DNA of 64,000 nucleotides. Origin: a virus. The translations under genes and the position numbers were made by a program. Under the pieces are notes generated by a model. It was not told the origin of the DNA. It saw only the letters and a program-made list of their open reading frames with translations, and made no database searches. The DNA is taken from positions 1 to 64,000 of IMG/VR virus record IMGVR_UViG_3300042892_001369; one strand, 5' to 3'. Below are positions 8,791 to 17,289 of this stretch, piece by piece; position 1 is the stretch's first letter; every line of letters starts with the position of its first letter.

Positions 8791-11010
8791 TTATATTATT
8801 TTTGAAGTATTGCCATTATTGTCGTATTTCTTAAAATTCAAAGGCACTGCTCTTTTCTGTACCTCGTAAACAGGAGAGTACAGATGCCTATTACATGCCA
8901 TTATAGCTAAGCCCGAACTAATAGAGGCGTCATGCTTTGTTCTATCATTGATATTAAACCTTGCCCAGTCATTTAGTGTCTTTTGAAAATACATATCTCC
9001 GTGATAATCACCTTGGATCCCAACATAGTTTTCTATATATGTTTCAATTGCTGCTGCGTGAGCTTGTATAATATCTTGACCTGAGTTAGGTATACCACCA
9101 ATTTCTTTTTCTGTTGGTGATAATTTGTTCCATGTTTTATCTGGTCTATTCATTGAAAAACCTCTATATCCTCTTCGCTTAAAATAATATAACAATCGAG
9201 CTTTATTATTCTCTGCTAATATAGGCATACCATAAAACACACAAGCCATTAATACTTCTTCAAAGAATATTTCTGCCGTTTGTGGTCTGGCTACATATTC
9301 AAGAAAGAAATGGTTTGCGGGTATGTTTTCCATTGAAAATTTTGTTAACCCATGTAAAGCTCCATTAGAACCTCTTGTGTCAACTGTTCCTGATATATCA
9401 TAACTATCACAGCCAAAAGCACCACAGTGCTCATTACCAGGATATTTGATACCATCTTTTATTATTACGCGGTTTTGCAAGTATTTATCGGGAACCCAGC
9501 TAATTAAGAATCTTCCATCTTGGCTTGGGTAAAATATTACTTTTGAATCTTGTATTCCGTTTTCCCATTGAAAACTTCCACGAGTAATAACATTTGTATT
9601 TCTTAAATCATCGTTATAATCAATCTGCTCATATATCTTTGTCAAATTGAATAATGATTGTTTTGTTTCGTCTCTAAAAGCGTGTTGTTCTGTTCTTGGG
9701 AACTGACGGTAATATTCATTTAATGCATCAGAATCGCCTTTTAAACCTTCAACTTCATTTTGCCAATGCTCAATTACTCCTGTTTCAATCCAGTTACCAT
9801 CAACCCCTTTTATTGGTTTTGACGGAGTATCGAAGACAGGTAAGCCATAAGTATCAATGAATCCCTCGTACGACCATTCCATAGGTATGAACAAACTATA
9901 TAATCCTGAAGCAGTCTGTCCATTGCGGTTTCTTTTCGTAACATCTGAATTGTAATAAAGTTTCTTAAAGTTTTCTCCTCCTTTATCTAAAGCATTTGAT
10001 GTTGATCCCATCATACACTTACCGATAATTCTCGATCCTAATCGTAAACAGGTCTTAGTAACACGCCAGTTATTTAATATATTATCAGGTCGTTCCCATT
10101 TACCACTTTCATCATGTACCAGTAACTTTAACTTTTCACCATCATAGGAGTTGTCCCCTGTGTTCTTCCAGTCAATAGTTGTATCTAATCCATCTAACTC
10201 TTCTAACTTTTCATTAGTATCGAGTTTTTTACGTGTAAGCTTTGACGCAGGTATTCTATATGCTAATTCTGTTTTTGGTCTATCCATACCATCTTGGATA
10301 GGTTTAAAAAAGAATGGGTAATTTATAGATATTGGCACTACTTTGTCTGTGAACATCTTTTTAGCATCTGCCCCTGACTTAGAAAGTATACCGTATCTGG
10401 AATCGCTTGATATAGTTGCTTGATTAACTAGCTCAGCAGATGACATAAATGAAAACCCGGAACGTCTATTCTTTAAATAAGACATACCGTAACATCTATT
10501 ATCTGCTTTACAAGCTTCCCAGAATATAAAGAACAATCTATTAGATTCTCTGAAATCTGGTGCACCAATATCTATCTTGCTCCATTGCAAGTACATGTAG
10601 TGTGTCCCTGTTATATAAGTAGGTTTCCCATTATTATAAAAAGCAAAACCTTCTTCTCTATACTTAAATTCTTGATCGATGTAATCATACCAGTGCTCTT
10701 TAAAAGCTTCCGGGTATTTATTCCAATCAAAAACATTTTTTATTTTTGATATTTCTTTTGGAATTTCTAATTGTTCCCAATATTGATCTTCCTGTTTATT
10801 AGATCTTTTATATGCTCCATCTATTAAAGGTAAAGCAATTTTAAGATTCTGTATTTCGTATATTTCACCAATCTTTCCAGTCTTACTAATAACAACAACA
10901 TCATGTTCCCGGTTATATCCGTATTCCCATTTGTTGTGTCTATTCTTTTGCTTTATTATATTAGGTCTAATATGATCGGTAATTTCTCTATATAAAGTTT
11001 GTTCGTACAT
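8791..11010 (-). CDS. terL: terminase large subunit
   Basis: 739 aa. ATPase part: a deviant Walker A, KNRRSGFSF, near residue 183 and a Walker B/catalytic block LLVHDESGKW near residue 298. The nuclease part begins around residue 535 with FGCDSYD, a plausible first metal-binding Asp of an RNase H-like domain, followed by ILAENN and RRGYRGF. Packages DNA into the prohead through the adjacent portal. Starts within one base of the upstream 91-aa gene (overlapping stop/start). Confidence 0.85.
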   Translation of the reverse strand: MYEQTLYREITDHIRPNIIKQKNRHNKWEYGYNREHDVVVISKTGKIGEIYEIQNLKIALPLIDGAYKRSNKQEDQYWEQLEIPKEISKIKNVFDWNKYPEAFKEHWYDYIDQEFKYREEGFAFYNNGKPTYITGTHYMYLQWSKIDIGAPDFRESNRLFFIFWEACKADNRCYGMSYLKNRRSGFSFMSSAELVNQATISSDSRYGILSKSGADAKKMFTDKVVPISINYPFFFKPIQDGMDRPKTELAYRIPASKLTRKKLDTNEKLEELDGLDTTIDWKNTGDNSYDGEKLKLLVHDESGKWERPDNILNNWRVTKTCLRLGSRIIGKCMMGSTSNALDKGGENFKKLYYNSDVTKRNRNGQTASGLYSLFIPMEWSYEGFIDTYGLPVFDTPSKPIKGVDGNWIETGVIEHWQNEVEGLKGDSDALNEYYRQFPRTEQHAFRDETKQSLFNLTKIYEQIDYNDDLRNTNVITRGSFQWENGIQDSKVIFYPSQDGRFLISWVPDKYLQNRVIIKDGIKYPGNEHCGAFGCDSYDISGTVDTRGSNGALHGLTKFSMENIPANHFFLEYVARPQTAEIFFEEVLMACVFYGMPILAENNKARLLYYFKRRGYRGFSMNRPDKTWNKLSPTEKEIGGIPNSGQDIIQAHAAAIETYIENYVGIQGDYHGDMYFQKTLNDWARFNINDRTKHDASISSGLAIMACNRHLYSPVYEVQKRAVPLNFKKYDNNGNTSKII

Positions 11011-11285
11011 TATTTAGACCTCCCTTCTGCAAAACCCTTGAAAACTTTTGTTTCAGTAGTATTTTCTGCTTCGTCCATCATTCGCTCTTCTTCTTGAATG
11101 CGACTTAATATTTCAAAGGCATCAAAGATTGCAAGCTTTTTTGTGGCTGCTGCATTTTTTAATTTGTCAGCGGATAAATCATCTTCTCCGTTTTCGAGGA
11201 TAGCTTCTTCGGCTACTTTGATTAATTCTAGTACAGCTTTATGACCAGCGACTATTATATTCCTCTTCGTCTCCTTTATATCCAT
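11010..11285 (-). CDS. small helical protein, possible small terminase subunit
   Basis: 91 aa, highly helical, with LSADKLKNAAATKKLAIFDA in the middle and an acidic tail. It overlaps terL by one base and the upstream gene by 47 bases. Position directly before terL suggests a small terminase role, but no helix-turn-helix is obvious and small subunits diverge too much to call by eye. Confidence 0.45.
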   Translation of the reverse strand: MDIKETKRNIIVAGHKAVLELIKVAEEAILENGEDDLSADKLKNAAATKKLAIFDAFEILSRIQEEERMMDEAENTTETKVFKGFAEGRSK

Positions 11286-11841
11286 ATTTAATTACAATAT
11301 CATTAGATTTCATACAATATAATCTCTGATCATCTATGATAAATTCAAATTCCCCGTAAGGCTTGTATCCAACTAGGTCACCAGGATTGATTCCGAGCTT
11401 GTTTAAGGACTCGTTTCCATATTTTAGTATTCCAATATGCTTACGCTCTTTATCGAGCTTAAATTGGTCTATATTTTTTATTGGCTTAACAAAGCAACGG
11501 TCCCCATAAGAGCGCCATTCATTATCTCTGTTATACAAATAAATTTGGTCAGGAGCACAAAAGTATAAATCTTCTTTAAAGTATGATCTACTATTCTTTT
11601 GTCTACCTTTAATATCATAGAAGCGTCTAAATACATTATGGTGTATTACAATAATATCACCAGGTTTTATATCGGTTTCAAAAGCTAATGGAACAGAAAC
11701 AACTTCTGCTAACTTATTAACTGATTTGAAACTTTCTATTCTAGTATTTATTATTAATTGTTTACCATTAACATCAATACTATTATTATATCTAGAGCCT
11801 ACAGGTTTAATTATAAAATCAAATACAGCTGTCATATTCAT
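11239..11841 (-). CDS. tandem GroES-like (co-chaperonin fold) protein
   Basis: 200 aa. Two halves each show a GroES-type barrel pattern. First half: IIKPVGSR near the N-terminus, then DIKPGDIIVIHHNVFR and a closing DQIYLY. Second half: RCFVKPI, HIGILKYG, INPGDLVGYKPYG, then LYCMKSNDIVI. GDxV/I followed by a Tyr/Phe-rich strand and a terminal DI-V strand is the GroES C-terminal signature. It lies between small genes and the terminase, about 3.6 kb from the canonical groES/groEL pair. Role is inferred: a second co-chaperonin, or a structural use of the same fold. No clear mobile-loop GG-[IVL] motif is visible. Confidence 0.55.
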   Translation of the reverse strand: MNMTAVFDFIIKPVGSRYNNSIDVNGKQLIINTRIESFKSVNKLAEVVSVPLAFETDIKPGDIIVIHHNVFRRFYDIKGRQKNSRSYFKEDLYFCAPDQIYLYNRDNEWRSYGDRCFVKPIKNIDQFKLDKERKHIGILKYGNESLNKLGINPGDLVGYKPYGEFEFIIDDQRLYCMKSNDIVIKYGYKGDEEEYNSRWS

Positions 11842-11842
11842 T

Positions 11843-12070
11843 CTAATATTCTAAATCATATTCAACAGAGATAGCCATGTTTGAATTAAATTTCTTCCAA
11901 GGCATTACTTCTTCGTCTTTTTTAATATATATATTATACGAATTATCAGTATTATCCAATAAAATATAAGAGATGCGATGCCCTCCATAGACCTCTTGAC
12001 CTACGGAGTAATGCATTGCATCGTCTTTATAATTAGTCCCTATACTTATTTTTCTAACGACTGAGTCCAT
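11843..12070 (-). CDS. small conserved hypothetical protein
   Basis: 75 aa, predicted beta-rich, with VGQEVYGGHRISYILLDNTDN in the middle. One base separates it from the tandem GroES-like gene, so it is co-transcribed with it. No known domain or catalytic motif recognised. Confidence 0.6.
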   Translation of the reverse strand: MDSVVRKISIGTNYKDDAMHYSVGQEVYGGHRISYILLDNTDNSYNIYIKKDEEVMPWKKFNSNMAISVEYDLEY

Positions 12071-12073
12071 TAT

Positions 12074-12325
12074 TTAAGCTGTAGCTTCTTCTGGCACAAT
12101 CTCAGTATATGATCCATCAGATAGATCGATATTGATTGCTCCATATTCTTTTTCTAATTCAGCTTTGAACTCTTCTGAAGCTTGGTTAACTTCTGCAACT
12201 TGGTGTAGTAATGCGTGTTTTTGCGCTTCTAACACTCCAATGTTTGAAAACAAGAAGTTTAAATCTTTTTGTTGCTTTCTAATAGTTTCTAATTGTTCTT
12301 GTGTAATCTGTTTTACTACTTCCAT
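12074..12325 (-). CDS. small coiled-coil hypothetical protein
   Basis: 83 aa. Residues 5-65 form a helical, Gln/Glu/Lys-rich coiled coil, followed by a short acidic tail. Similar small coiled-coil proteins are common near head genes of aquatic Bacteroidota phages. The function is unknown; assembly cofactor or scaffold partner are possibilities. Confidence 0.6.
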   Translation of the reverse strand: MEVVKQITQEQLETIRKQQKDLNFLFSNIGVLEAQKHALLHQVAEVNQASEEFKAELEKEYGAINIDLSDGSYTEIVPEEATA

Positions 12326-12386
12326 GTGATTAAATTTAATTGTTAATTGTTATTATAATAATGTTAAAAATATTTTAACTTAGTTT

Positions 12387-12653
12387 TTATCTATATAATA
12401 TTATGCTAGAAACAGGTATATTAACAGCGCTTGTAACGCTAGTTACCATTATAGGCAAAAATGAGCCTTGATTTAATCCAGAAAAAGTAGTGTCAGCACT
12501 ATTACCCGCTAATCTAACAGTAATAGAGGCAGGATCCCCTTCAGTTGTAAAAGCACCAATAAAAACCGCTGACGGTTGTGATGCCTCTTCAGGAAATGCG
12601 CTTAATGTTTTTGATGTTACTGCAAAGTCTGGTTGATTTCCAAATTGTCCCAT
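12387..12653 (-). CDS. hypothetical protein, beta-rich
   Basis: 88 aa, Thr/Ser/Val-rich with SITVRLAGNSADTTFSG and SSIILYR, suggesting a small beta sandwich. May be a minor capsid decoration or virion protein because of its low charge and position in the late operon. Not recognised. Confidence 0.5.
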   Translation of the reverse strand: MGQFGNQPDFAVTSKTLSAFPEEASQPSAVFIGAFTTEGDPASITVRLAGNSADTTFSGLNQGSFLPIMVTSVTSAVNIPVSSIILYR

Positions 12654-12655
12654 AA

Positions 12656-12892
12656 TTATTTTTTAAATATTTTATTGTATAAACTTTGTTTTTTTATAGG
12701 CACTTCTAAAACAATATTCCCAGGAAAAGCATAATCTTTCCCCGGTTTCATTAGTTTTTTATTACCTAAGTTGTCAATACCTAAAACGTCAAACTCAACA
12801 TTTTCCATTGTTATGTTACCGCTAGGTATAATATTGTATGGTTTGTTTTTGTCTTTGCTATTTTTTTTATAGCCAGTTTTAGATATATTCAT
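12656..12892 (-). CDS. hypothetical small basic protein
   Basis: 78 aa, Lys/Asn-rich at the N-terminus with MENVEFDVLGIDNLGN and KPGKDYAFPGNIVLE. Tightly spaced with neighbours (2-base gaps). A recurring type in phage virion-associated small-gene runs; function unknown. Confidence 0.55.
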   Translation of the reverse strand: MNISKTGYKKNSKDKNKPYNIIPSGNITMENVEFDVLGIDNLGNKKLMKPGKDYAFPGNIVLEVPIKKQSLYNKIFKK

Positions 12893-12894
12893 AA

Positions 12895-13398
12895 TTATCT
12901 TCTTGTTATTCTTCCTCGGTCTTCCATTGATTGTAACTCTTCTGGAGTTCTAGGGGTTGTTCTGCCAGATCCTAAATTAGCAAATGATGCATTAGAATGA
13001 GATTGGGTAGCTTTAATCTTGTTAGTTCTTTCTACGCCTTTAACTAATTTTTCAACCGCGCTAGGCTTATTCATTTGTACTCTTGTTACAAAACCACCTT
13101 TGCTATCGTATTCTTCCATAAAGTCGCCAACTTTTTTAGTTGTATGAGTAGCCGTATTAGCAGAAGCAATACCGCTTTTAGGATCAACTTCAATCTGATT
13201 GCCTTTTTCAATATCTTCTTTGCCCTTATTTGTTTGGATTGCTTTATTGAATTTATCAACAGAAGTAGTTTGTTTTTTAGTATAATCAAACCCTTGCTCT
13301 TGTTTCATTGGAGAACAACTCATTAGTGTTGGCGGAATACCATTACCGGTTTTAGGCATATTGCCACGGCCAGGGGTCATTTTAAATGGACTTTTCAT
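12895..13398 (-). CDS. hypothetical basic, disordered protein
   Basis: 167 aa. Starts MKSPFKMTPGRGNMPKTGNG and continues with many Lys/Thr/Asn, a mostly disordered composition. Contains one Cys in LMSCSP. Could be a packaged DNA-associated or virion-internal protein; this is inference only. Two overlapping frames in the same interval are shadows. Confidence 0.55.
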   Translation of the reverse strand: MKSPFKMTPGRGNMPKTGNGIPPTLMSCSPMKQEQGFDYTKKQTTSVDKFNKAIQTNKGKEDIEKGNQIEVDPKSGIASANTATHTTKKVGDFMEEYDSKGGFVTRVQMNKPSAVEKLVKGVERTNKIKATQSHSNASFANLGSGRTTPRTPEELQSMEDRGRITRR

Positions 13399-13408
13399 TT
13401 TTTTTGTT

Positions 13409-13765
13409 TTAATTGTTTAGTTTTCTTTTGTATATTAAAATATTAGGAGCATCAGAAATAACGCTTTCAGCCATAGTATTCTCGTCTACAATTACAAGTT
13501 TTCCAATCGCCGCCCAGTCATTTGGTTGATAATATGTTTCCATATATAGGTTGTTTTTATTAAATTGATAACCAGTAACATCTATTAATGTATTGGTCTC
13601 TTTTAATAAAACGGTTATTTTTAAGTTATTTTTACTTACTGATTTGAATTCGACAAAATGATATTTTGTTTCCCACTTACCTTCTAAAAATGCTTTATCC
13701 ATTTTTTGCGAATAAGAAACAAAACAAACAAATAATAATGCCAATAATAATACTAATTTTTTCAT
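13409..13765 (-). CDS. exported small beta-barrel-like protein
   Basis: 118 aa with a clear signal peptide: KK, then a run of Leu/Val/Phe to residue 18 and a likely cleavage after YSQ. The mature part has GKWETKYHFVEF and VTGYQFNKNNLYMETYY, resembling small lipocalin-like proteins of Bacteroidota. Predicted to act in the host periplasm or outer envelope. Late-operon position suggests a role near lysis or superinfection control, which is inference. Confidence 0.6.
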   Translation of the reverse strand: MKKLVLLLALLFVCFVSYSQKMDKAFLEGKWETKYHFVEFKSVSKNNLKITVLLKETNTLIDVTGYQFNKNNLYMETYYQPNDWAAIGKLVIVDENTMAESVISDAPNILIYKRKLNN

Positions 13766-13806
13766 AATATATTAAATTAAAGTTATATTATTATTATTAC
13801 ACGTAT

Positions 13807-14121
13807 TTATTGCTTTTTATAAGCTTCCTTTTCCCAAGGTAATGTTTTGGCTCCTTCATTCATTTTTGAACGTGGATATTTTTTACCCTTCCAGTAAACA
13901 TTTGATTCATCGTAGCCTAAATCACCTCTCTTCATTTGATCGATGTGTATAAGCTCATGCTCAACTGTTTTATTCTTTTTTAACTCAATTGGCGATACAT
14001 CCTTATTAACTAAGATTGTGCCATTAGACTGAGCCATACCTAATACATTGTTATCCATATCCTTACTGTATATTGGTGTATTATCAATATTATAAGGGGG
14101 ACCAGTCATTTTAAATGCCAT
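13807..14121 (-). CDS. small HExxH zinc metallopeptidase-like protein
   Basis: 104 aa. Central VEHELIHIDQMKRGDLGYD contains the HExxH zinc motif, with downstream YWKGKKYPR and PWEKEAYKK, where a Glu may provide the third ligand. Compact, no signal peptide, among virion-region small genes. Likely a minimal metallopeptidase domain seen in phages; substrate unknown (prohead or lytic protein processing are candidates). Confidence 0.65.
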   Translation of the reverse strand: MAFKMTGPPYNIDNTPIYSKDMDNNVLGMAQSNGTILVNKDVSPIELKKNKTVEHELIHIDQMKRGDLGYDESNVYWKGKKYPRSKMNEGAKTLPWEKEAYKKQ

Positions 14122-14127
14122 ATTAAT

Positions 14128-14313
14128 TTAGCATTTTTTCATTTTAGCAGCTGGTTTACCTTTAGATGCACCATACTTTTGCATAGGGGCAGGCGTTGCA
14201 GCCGCTTTAGCTTCTTTTTTTGCTGCTACTTTAGCCGCGATGCCAGCCATAACTTTGCTTGCCGCACTTTTAGTTGTATTAGCCACGGTTTTTTTAACAA
14301 TTTCTTTTTTCAT
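14128..14313 (-). CDS. small Ala/Lys-rich basic protein
   Basis: 61 aa with strong Ala/Lys composition, an AAKVAAKKEAKAAATPAP tract and a KKC end, similar in style to histone H1-like tails. Probably binds nucleic acid non-specifically. Six bases from the metallopeptidase gene. Could be a packaged DNA condenser; inference. Confidence 0.55.
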   Translation of the reverse strand: MKKEIVKKTVANTTKSAASKVMAGIAAKVAAKKEAKAAATPAPMQKYGASKGKPAAKMKKC

Positions 14314-14324
14314 TTTTGTAGTTT

Positions 14325-14498
14325 TTAATTTTCGTTTTTATCTTTATTTTTATCTTCAAAGTGACTATATATTCTAATTGCAGTATAACCAATAGAAAGT
14401 ATAAGAAGAATTATTTTTAATGCTGGTTCTAAATTTGTCATTGACAGAGATAGCGCTACTGCATTTAATCCATATAGTTTAATATCAGTTGTGCCCAT
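14325..14498 (-). CDS. 57-aa single-membrane-segment protein
   Basis: Short ORF read directly from the sequence: ATG at 14496-14498, TAA at 14325. A hydrophobic stretch (IILLILSIGYTAI) is flanked by charged DKNKDKNEN at the C-terminus. One base overlaps the neighbouring 67-aa gene. May be a holin-class or membrane regulator; alone it is not diagnostic. Confidence 0.6.
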   Translation of the reverse strand: MGTTDIKLYGLNAVALSLSMTNLEPALKIILLILSIGYTAIRIYSHFEDKNKDKNEN

Positions 14499-14701
14499 TA
14501 AAGTTTACATTTCGCTCTCTGAGTAATAGGAGCAGCGTGATACATAGTGGGAGTCTTTTTAACTTCCATTCCATTTTTTCCATTGCTCGAACCTTGACCC
14601 ATTGGGAAACCAGTCATATCTAATGGACCGTCCCATAAAGCGTTAGCTCCTGTAATACCGTTATTTTCTATTCTTTTAACGGCAGGTGTTACTTTTCTCA
14701 T
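14498..14701 (-). CDS. hypothetical protein
   Basis: 67 aa, Gly/Pro/Met/Asn-rich (NGITGANALWDGPLDMTGF) and a C-terminal KCKL, likely disordered. No motif recognised. Tight overlap with the membrane protein gene supports it as real. Confidence 0.5.
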   Translation of the reverse strand: MRKVTPAVKRIENNGITGANALWDGPLDMTGFPMGQGSSNGKNGMEVKKTPTMYHAAPITQRAKCKL

Positions 14702-14732
14702 ACCTTATATTTGTTATTAATCGATTACTATT

Positions 14733-14993
14733 TTAAATTGTTGGTCCCATTACACGATCATAAGATCCGTCTGTTGGCATTCCAAATACGCCTGTCATTG
14801 TAGATTGCGTTTTTGGATTAAAGTTTACAGGTGCGCCAGATGGCTTTACACCTGGATTGAATGTACGTGGTTCGGAAACAATTGGAGCCGTAGGAATTGT
14901 AGTACCCGTTAAACTCATATTTGTAGTAGTTGCCGCGCTTGGTAACATACCAGGATCAGCCGGCATTCCTTTCATTTGATTGTTGTATATCAT
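14733..14993 (-). CDS. hypothetical Pro/Thr-rich protein
   Basis: 86 aa, low complexity: PSAATTTNMSLTGTTIPTAP and FNPGVKPSGAPVNFNP. Appears extended and disordered. It overlaps by four bases the start of the winged-helix-like gene. Function unknown. Confidence 0.5.
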   Translation of the reverse strand: MIYNNQMKGMPADPGMLPSAATTTNMSLTGTTIPTAPIVSEPRTFNPGVKPSGAPVNFNPKTQSTMTGVFGMPTDGSYDRVMGPTI

Positions 14994-15436
14994 CTTGTTT
15001 TATCTTTGTTTAAATTATTTATTGCTGAACGTAATACAATATCTGTATATGTATTATTCTTCATTATTTTATTACTTCTTGCTGTAGTTGGAATATCTTC
15101 TTCTCCTAGCATAATCCGGTACATTCTATGTATTAGTTGTTTGCACTTGAATGAAACTTTATATATGTTATACTTCTGGGTTGTACGGTTTCTATTTCTC
15201 CATACCACTATCCATCCTTCTTTTAACAAATTGTTCCAGCGCTTATTGTCCCAACTATATGCGTATGTACCTATCTTATAATCTTGCTTGGTAAAAAAGT
15301 CCATGCAATCAAAATATATTAATAATTCTAAATCAGCGTCAGTAAGATCATAATTTCTACAAGCCCATCTGCGTATTAACCTATAATGTTTTAATAAGCC
15401 AAGACTTTTTATATCACTAGCTTCTATTCTTCTCAT
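14990..15436 (-). CDS. winged-helix-like protein
   Basis: 148 aa with LTDADLELLIYFD, then KRWNNLLKEGWIVVWRNRNR and a beta wing (YNIYKVSFKCKQL). This order of helices plus a wing resembles MarR-like winged-helix DNA-binding proteins. Overlaps groES by four bases and is co-transcribed with the chaperonin genes, so it might regulate late genes or act in packaging. Family assignment is by pattern only. Confidence 0.5.
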   Translation of the reverse strand: MRRIEASDIKSLGLLKHYRLIRRWACRNYDLTDADLELLIYFDCMDFFTKQDYKIGTYAYSWDNKRWNNLLKEGWIVVWRNRNRTTQKYNIYKVSFKCKQLIHRMYRIMLGEEDIPTTARSNKIMKNNTYTDIVLRSAINNLNKDKTR

Positions 15437-15693
15437 AGAACTATTACAACGTCTTGTAATCTTATAACTTGATATTCATGCCCGTCAAATTCAATTCCAT
15501 GACCTGCAGCTTTATCATAGTAAATAACATCAGCTTCTTTTAAACATTTAATATCTTCACTAACAGAAACTACAATAGCTTCTTTATATCTAATGTTTTC
15601 TTTATCTTTTTCTTTTAATAATAAACCATTTTCCGTTTTTGATAATCCCTCTTTCCTTGGGAGGATCACTATATTATTACCTATTGCCTTCAT
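15433..15693 (-). CDS. groES: GroES-type co-chaperonin
   Basis: 86 aa. AIGNNIVILPRKEG at the start, GLLLKEKDK in the place of the mobile loop, VVSVSED, then DVIYYDKAAGHGIEFDGHEYQVIRLQDVVIVL: a complete GroES barrel with the terminal QDVV strand. It caps GroEL and follows it directly, overlapping by 17 bases, as an operon. The mobile-loop consensus GGIVL is degenerate, suggesting it is tuned to the phage GroEL next door. Late expression points to folding of virion proteins. Confidence 0.85.
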   Translation of the reverse strand: MKAIGNNIVILPRKEGLSKTENGLLLKEKDKENIRYKEAIVVSVSEDIKCLKEADVIYYDKAAGHGIEFDGHEYQVIRLQDVVIVL

Positions 15694-17239
15694 TGATTCT
15701 TAAATTATTAATTATACAATCAGTTGACAATATGGTAATAGCTACAGAAGCTGCATTCATTAATGCACTTTTTGTAACAGATAATGGATCAATAATACCC
15801 GCTTCAATCATATTAACTTCTTCTCCAGTTACAGCATTCAATCCAGAGCCATCTGGACGACTTGCAGTTGAACTTGGTATATCAATACCCGCGTTAGTTA
15901 ATATTGTCTTAAACGGAGCCGTAATAGCTTTTAACAACGCTTCTTCAGCTTTATTCTTGAATACAATTATTCTTGATGCATCTAAAAGAGCAATTCCTCC
16001 TCCCGGAACAATTCCTTCTTTAATAGCTGCTTTAGTTGCGCAAATTGCATCTTCAACTCTATCTGCTTTTTCTTTTAATTCAATATCAGATCCAGCACCC
16101 ACTTTTACTACTGCTACTTTTGCAGATAATCTAGCTAATCTTCTTTCTATTCTAATTACTTCAGCCGGTGGTAAGCTTGCTTCTAATTGTGATTTTAATT
16201 CATCAATTAAAACTTGAACTTCTTCTTTTGTTTCACCAACATGCAATATAGTCTCTGTATCACTAGTTATTGCTTTTAAACAATGACCTAAACAATCTGT
16301 ATCAATAAGATCCATATCATCTCCTAAGTCCTCATTTATAATAGTAGCACCTGTTAACAATGCTAAATCCGATAATGTATCTTTTTTATTAATACCGTAC
16401 GTCGGGGCATTAATCACATTTACTTTAATATTACCTTTTACTTTATTCATTGCAAGAGCGGCTAATACTGTCGGCTCTATGTCTGCAATAATAAGTAATG
16501 GCTTGTTTGCTTTTATAACGTATTCTAAAACCGATTGTATTTGTCTTATAGATTCAACTGGTGATTCAATAAGCAATACTAATGGATTTTCTAATTCAGC
16601 AACTCTTTTGTTAGGATTAGTAATAAAATGTGAATTTACTAAACCTTTATCATATTGGACACCATCAATAATTTCTATTTCCGTTTCTGCATTTGCCGAT
16701 GATTCCATCATAACAATTCCGGTTTCACCCACCTCTCTAAATGCATCTGCAATAATCTTTCCAAGTACTGGATCATTATTAGTTGAAATCGTAGCAATGT
16801 GATCTATCATATCTCCATTTACAGGAACTTTAATAGATTCTAAATATTCTACTACTTTGTCAACTGTTTGTTCAATACCGTTCTTTAAGTCTCTTGCATT
16901 AACTGTATCTTGGACTGCGTAAGCTTCTTGTAAAATAGCATGAGCTAATACTGTTGCAGTTGTTGTTCCGTCTCCGGCTTCTTTAACTGTTTTTCTAGCT
17001 GCTTCTTTTAAAAGTCTCGCACCCATATTTTCAACTGGATCAAGTAGTGTAATGCTGTCTGCTACTGTAACACCGTCTTTTGTAATAATCGGCCTACCTT
17101 TTCCGTCTTCTAGCATTACACATTTTCCACCCGCTCCAAGTGTTGAACTAACTGCTTTTGTAAGTTTCTCGATACCTGCAAAAACATTGTCCCTCGCCTC
17201 TTTGCCGAAGCTGAGGTTTTTAACTATTTCATCGCTCAT
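15677..17239 (-). CDS. groEL: GroEL-type chaperonin
   Basis: 520 aa versus about 548 in E. coli. Conserved ATP site AGDGTTTATVLA near the N-terminus, LGAGGKCVMLED, the apical domain in the middle, and VKVGAGSD and RVEDAICATKAAIKEGIVPGGG (hinge/ATPase aspartate in VEDA). The C-terminal Gly-Gly-Met repeats are missing; it ends INEGNR. It assembles a folding chamber with GroES, presumably for capsid or tail proteins. Start ATG is followed by DEIVKNL. Codon and base usage look like neighbours, so any capture is old. Confidence 0.95.
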   Translation of the reverse strand: MSDEIVKNLSFGKEARDNVFAGIEKLTKAVSSTLGAGGKCVMLEDGKGRPIITKDGVTVADSITLLDPVENMGARLLKEAARKTVKEAGDGTTTATVLAHAILQEAYAVQDTVNARDLKNGIEQTVDKVVEYLESIKVPVNGDMIDHIATISTNNDPVLGKIIADAFREVGETGIVMMESSANAETEIEIIDGVQYDKGLVNSHFITNPNKRVAELENPLVLLIESPVESIRQIQSVLEYVIKANKPLLIIADIEPTVLAALAMNKVKGNIKVNVINAPTYGINKKDTLSDLALLTGATIINEDLGDDMDLIDTDCLGHCLKAITSDTETILHVGETKEEVQVLIDELKSQLEASLPPAEVIRIERRLARLSAKVAVVKVGAGSDIELKEKADRVEDAICATKAAIKEGIVPGGGIALLDASRIIVFKNKAEEALLKAITAPFKTILTNAGIDIPSSTASRPDGSGLNAVTGEEVNMIEAGIIDPLSVTKSALMNAASVAITILSTDCIINNLRINEGNR

Positions 17240-17289
17240 AATTTAATTGAATTTAATTTAATATATATATTACCTGTTTTACGGCTTTT

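Noticed and set aside
15677-17239. GroEL as host contamination
   Set aside because: It lies tightly within the leftward phage operon with overlapping neighbours and matching base composition.
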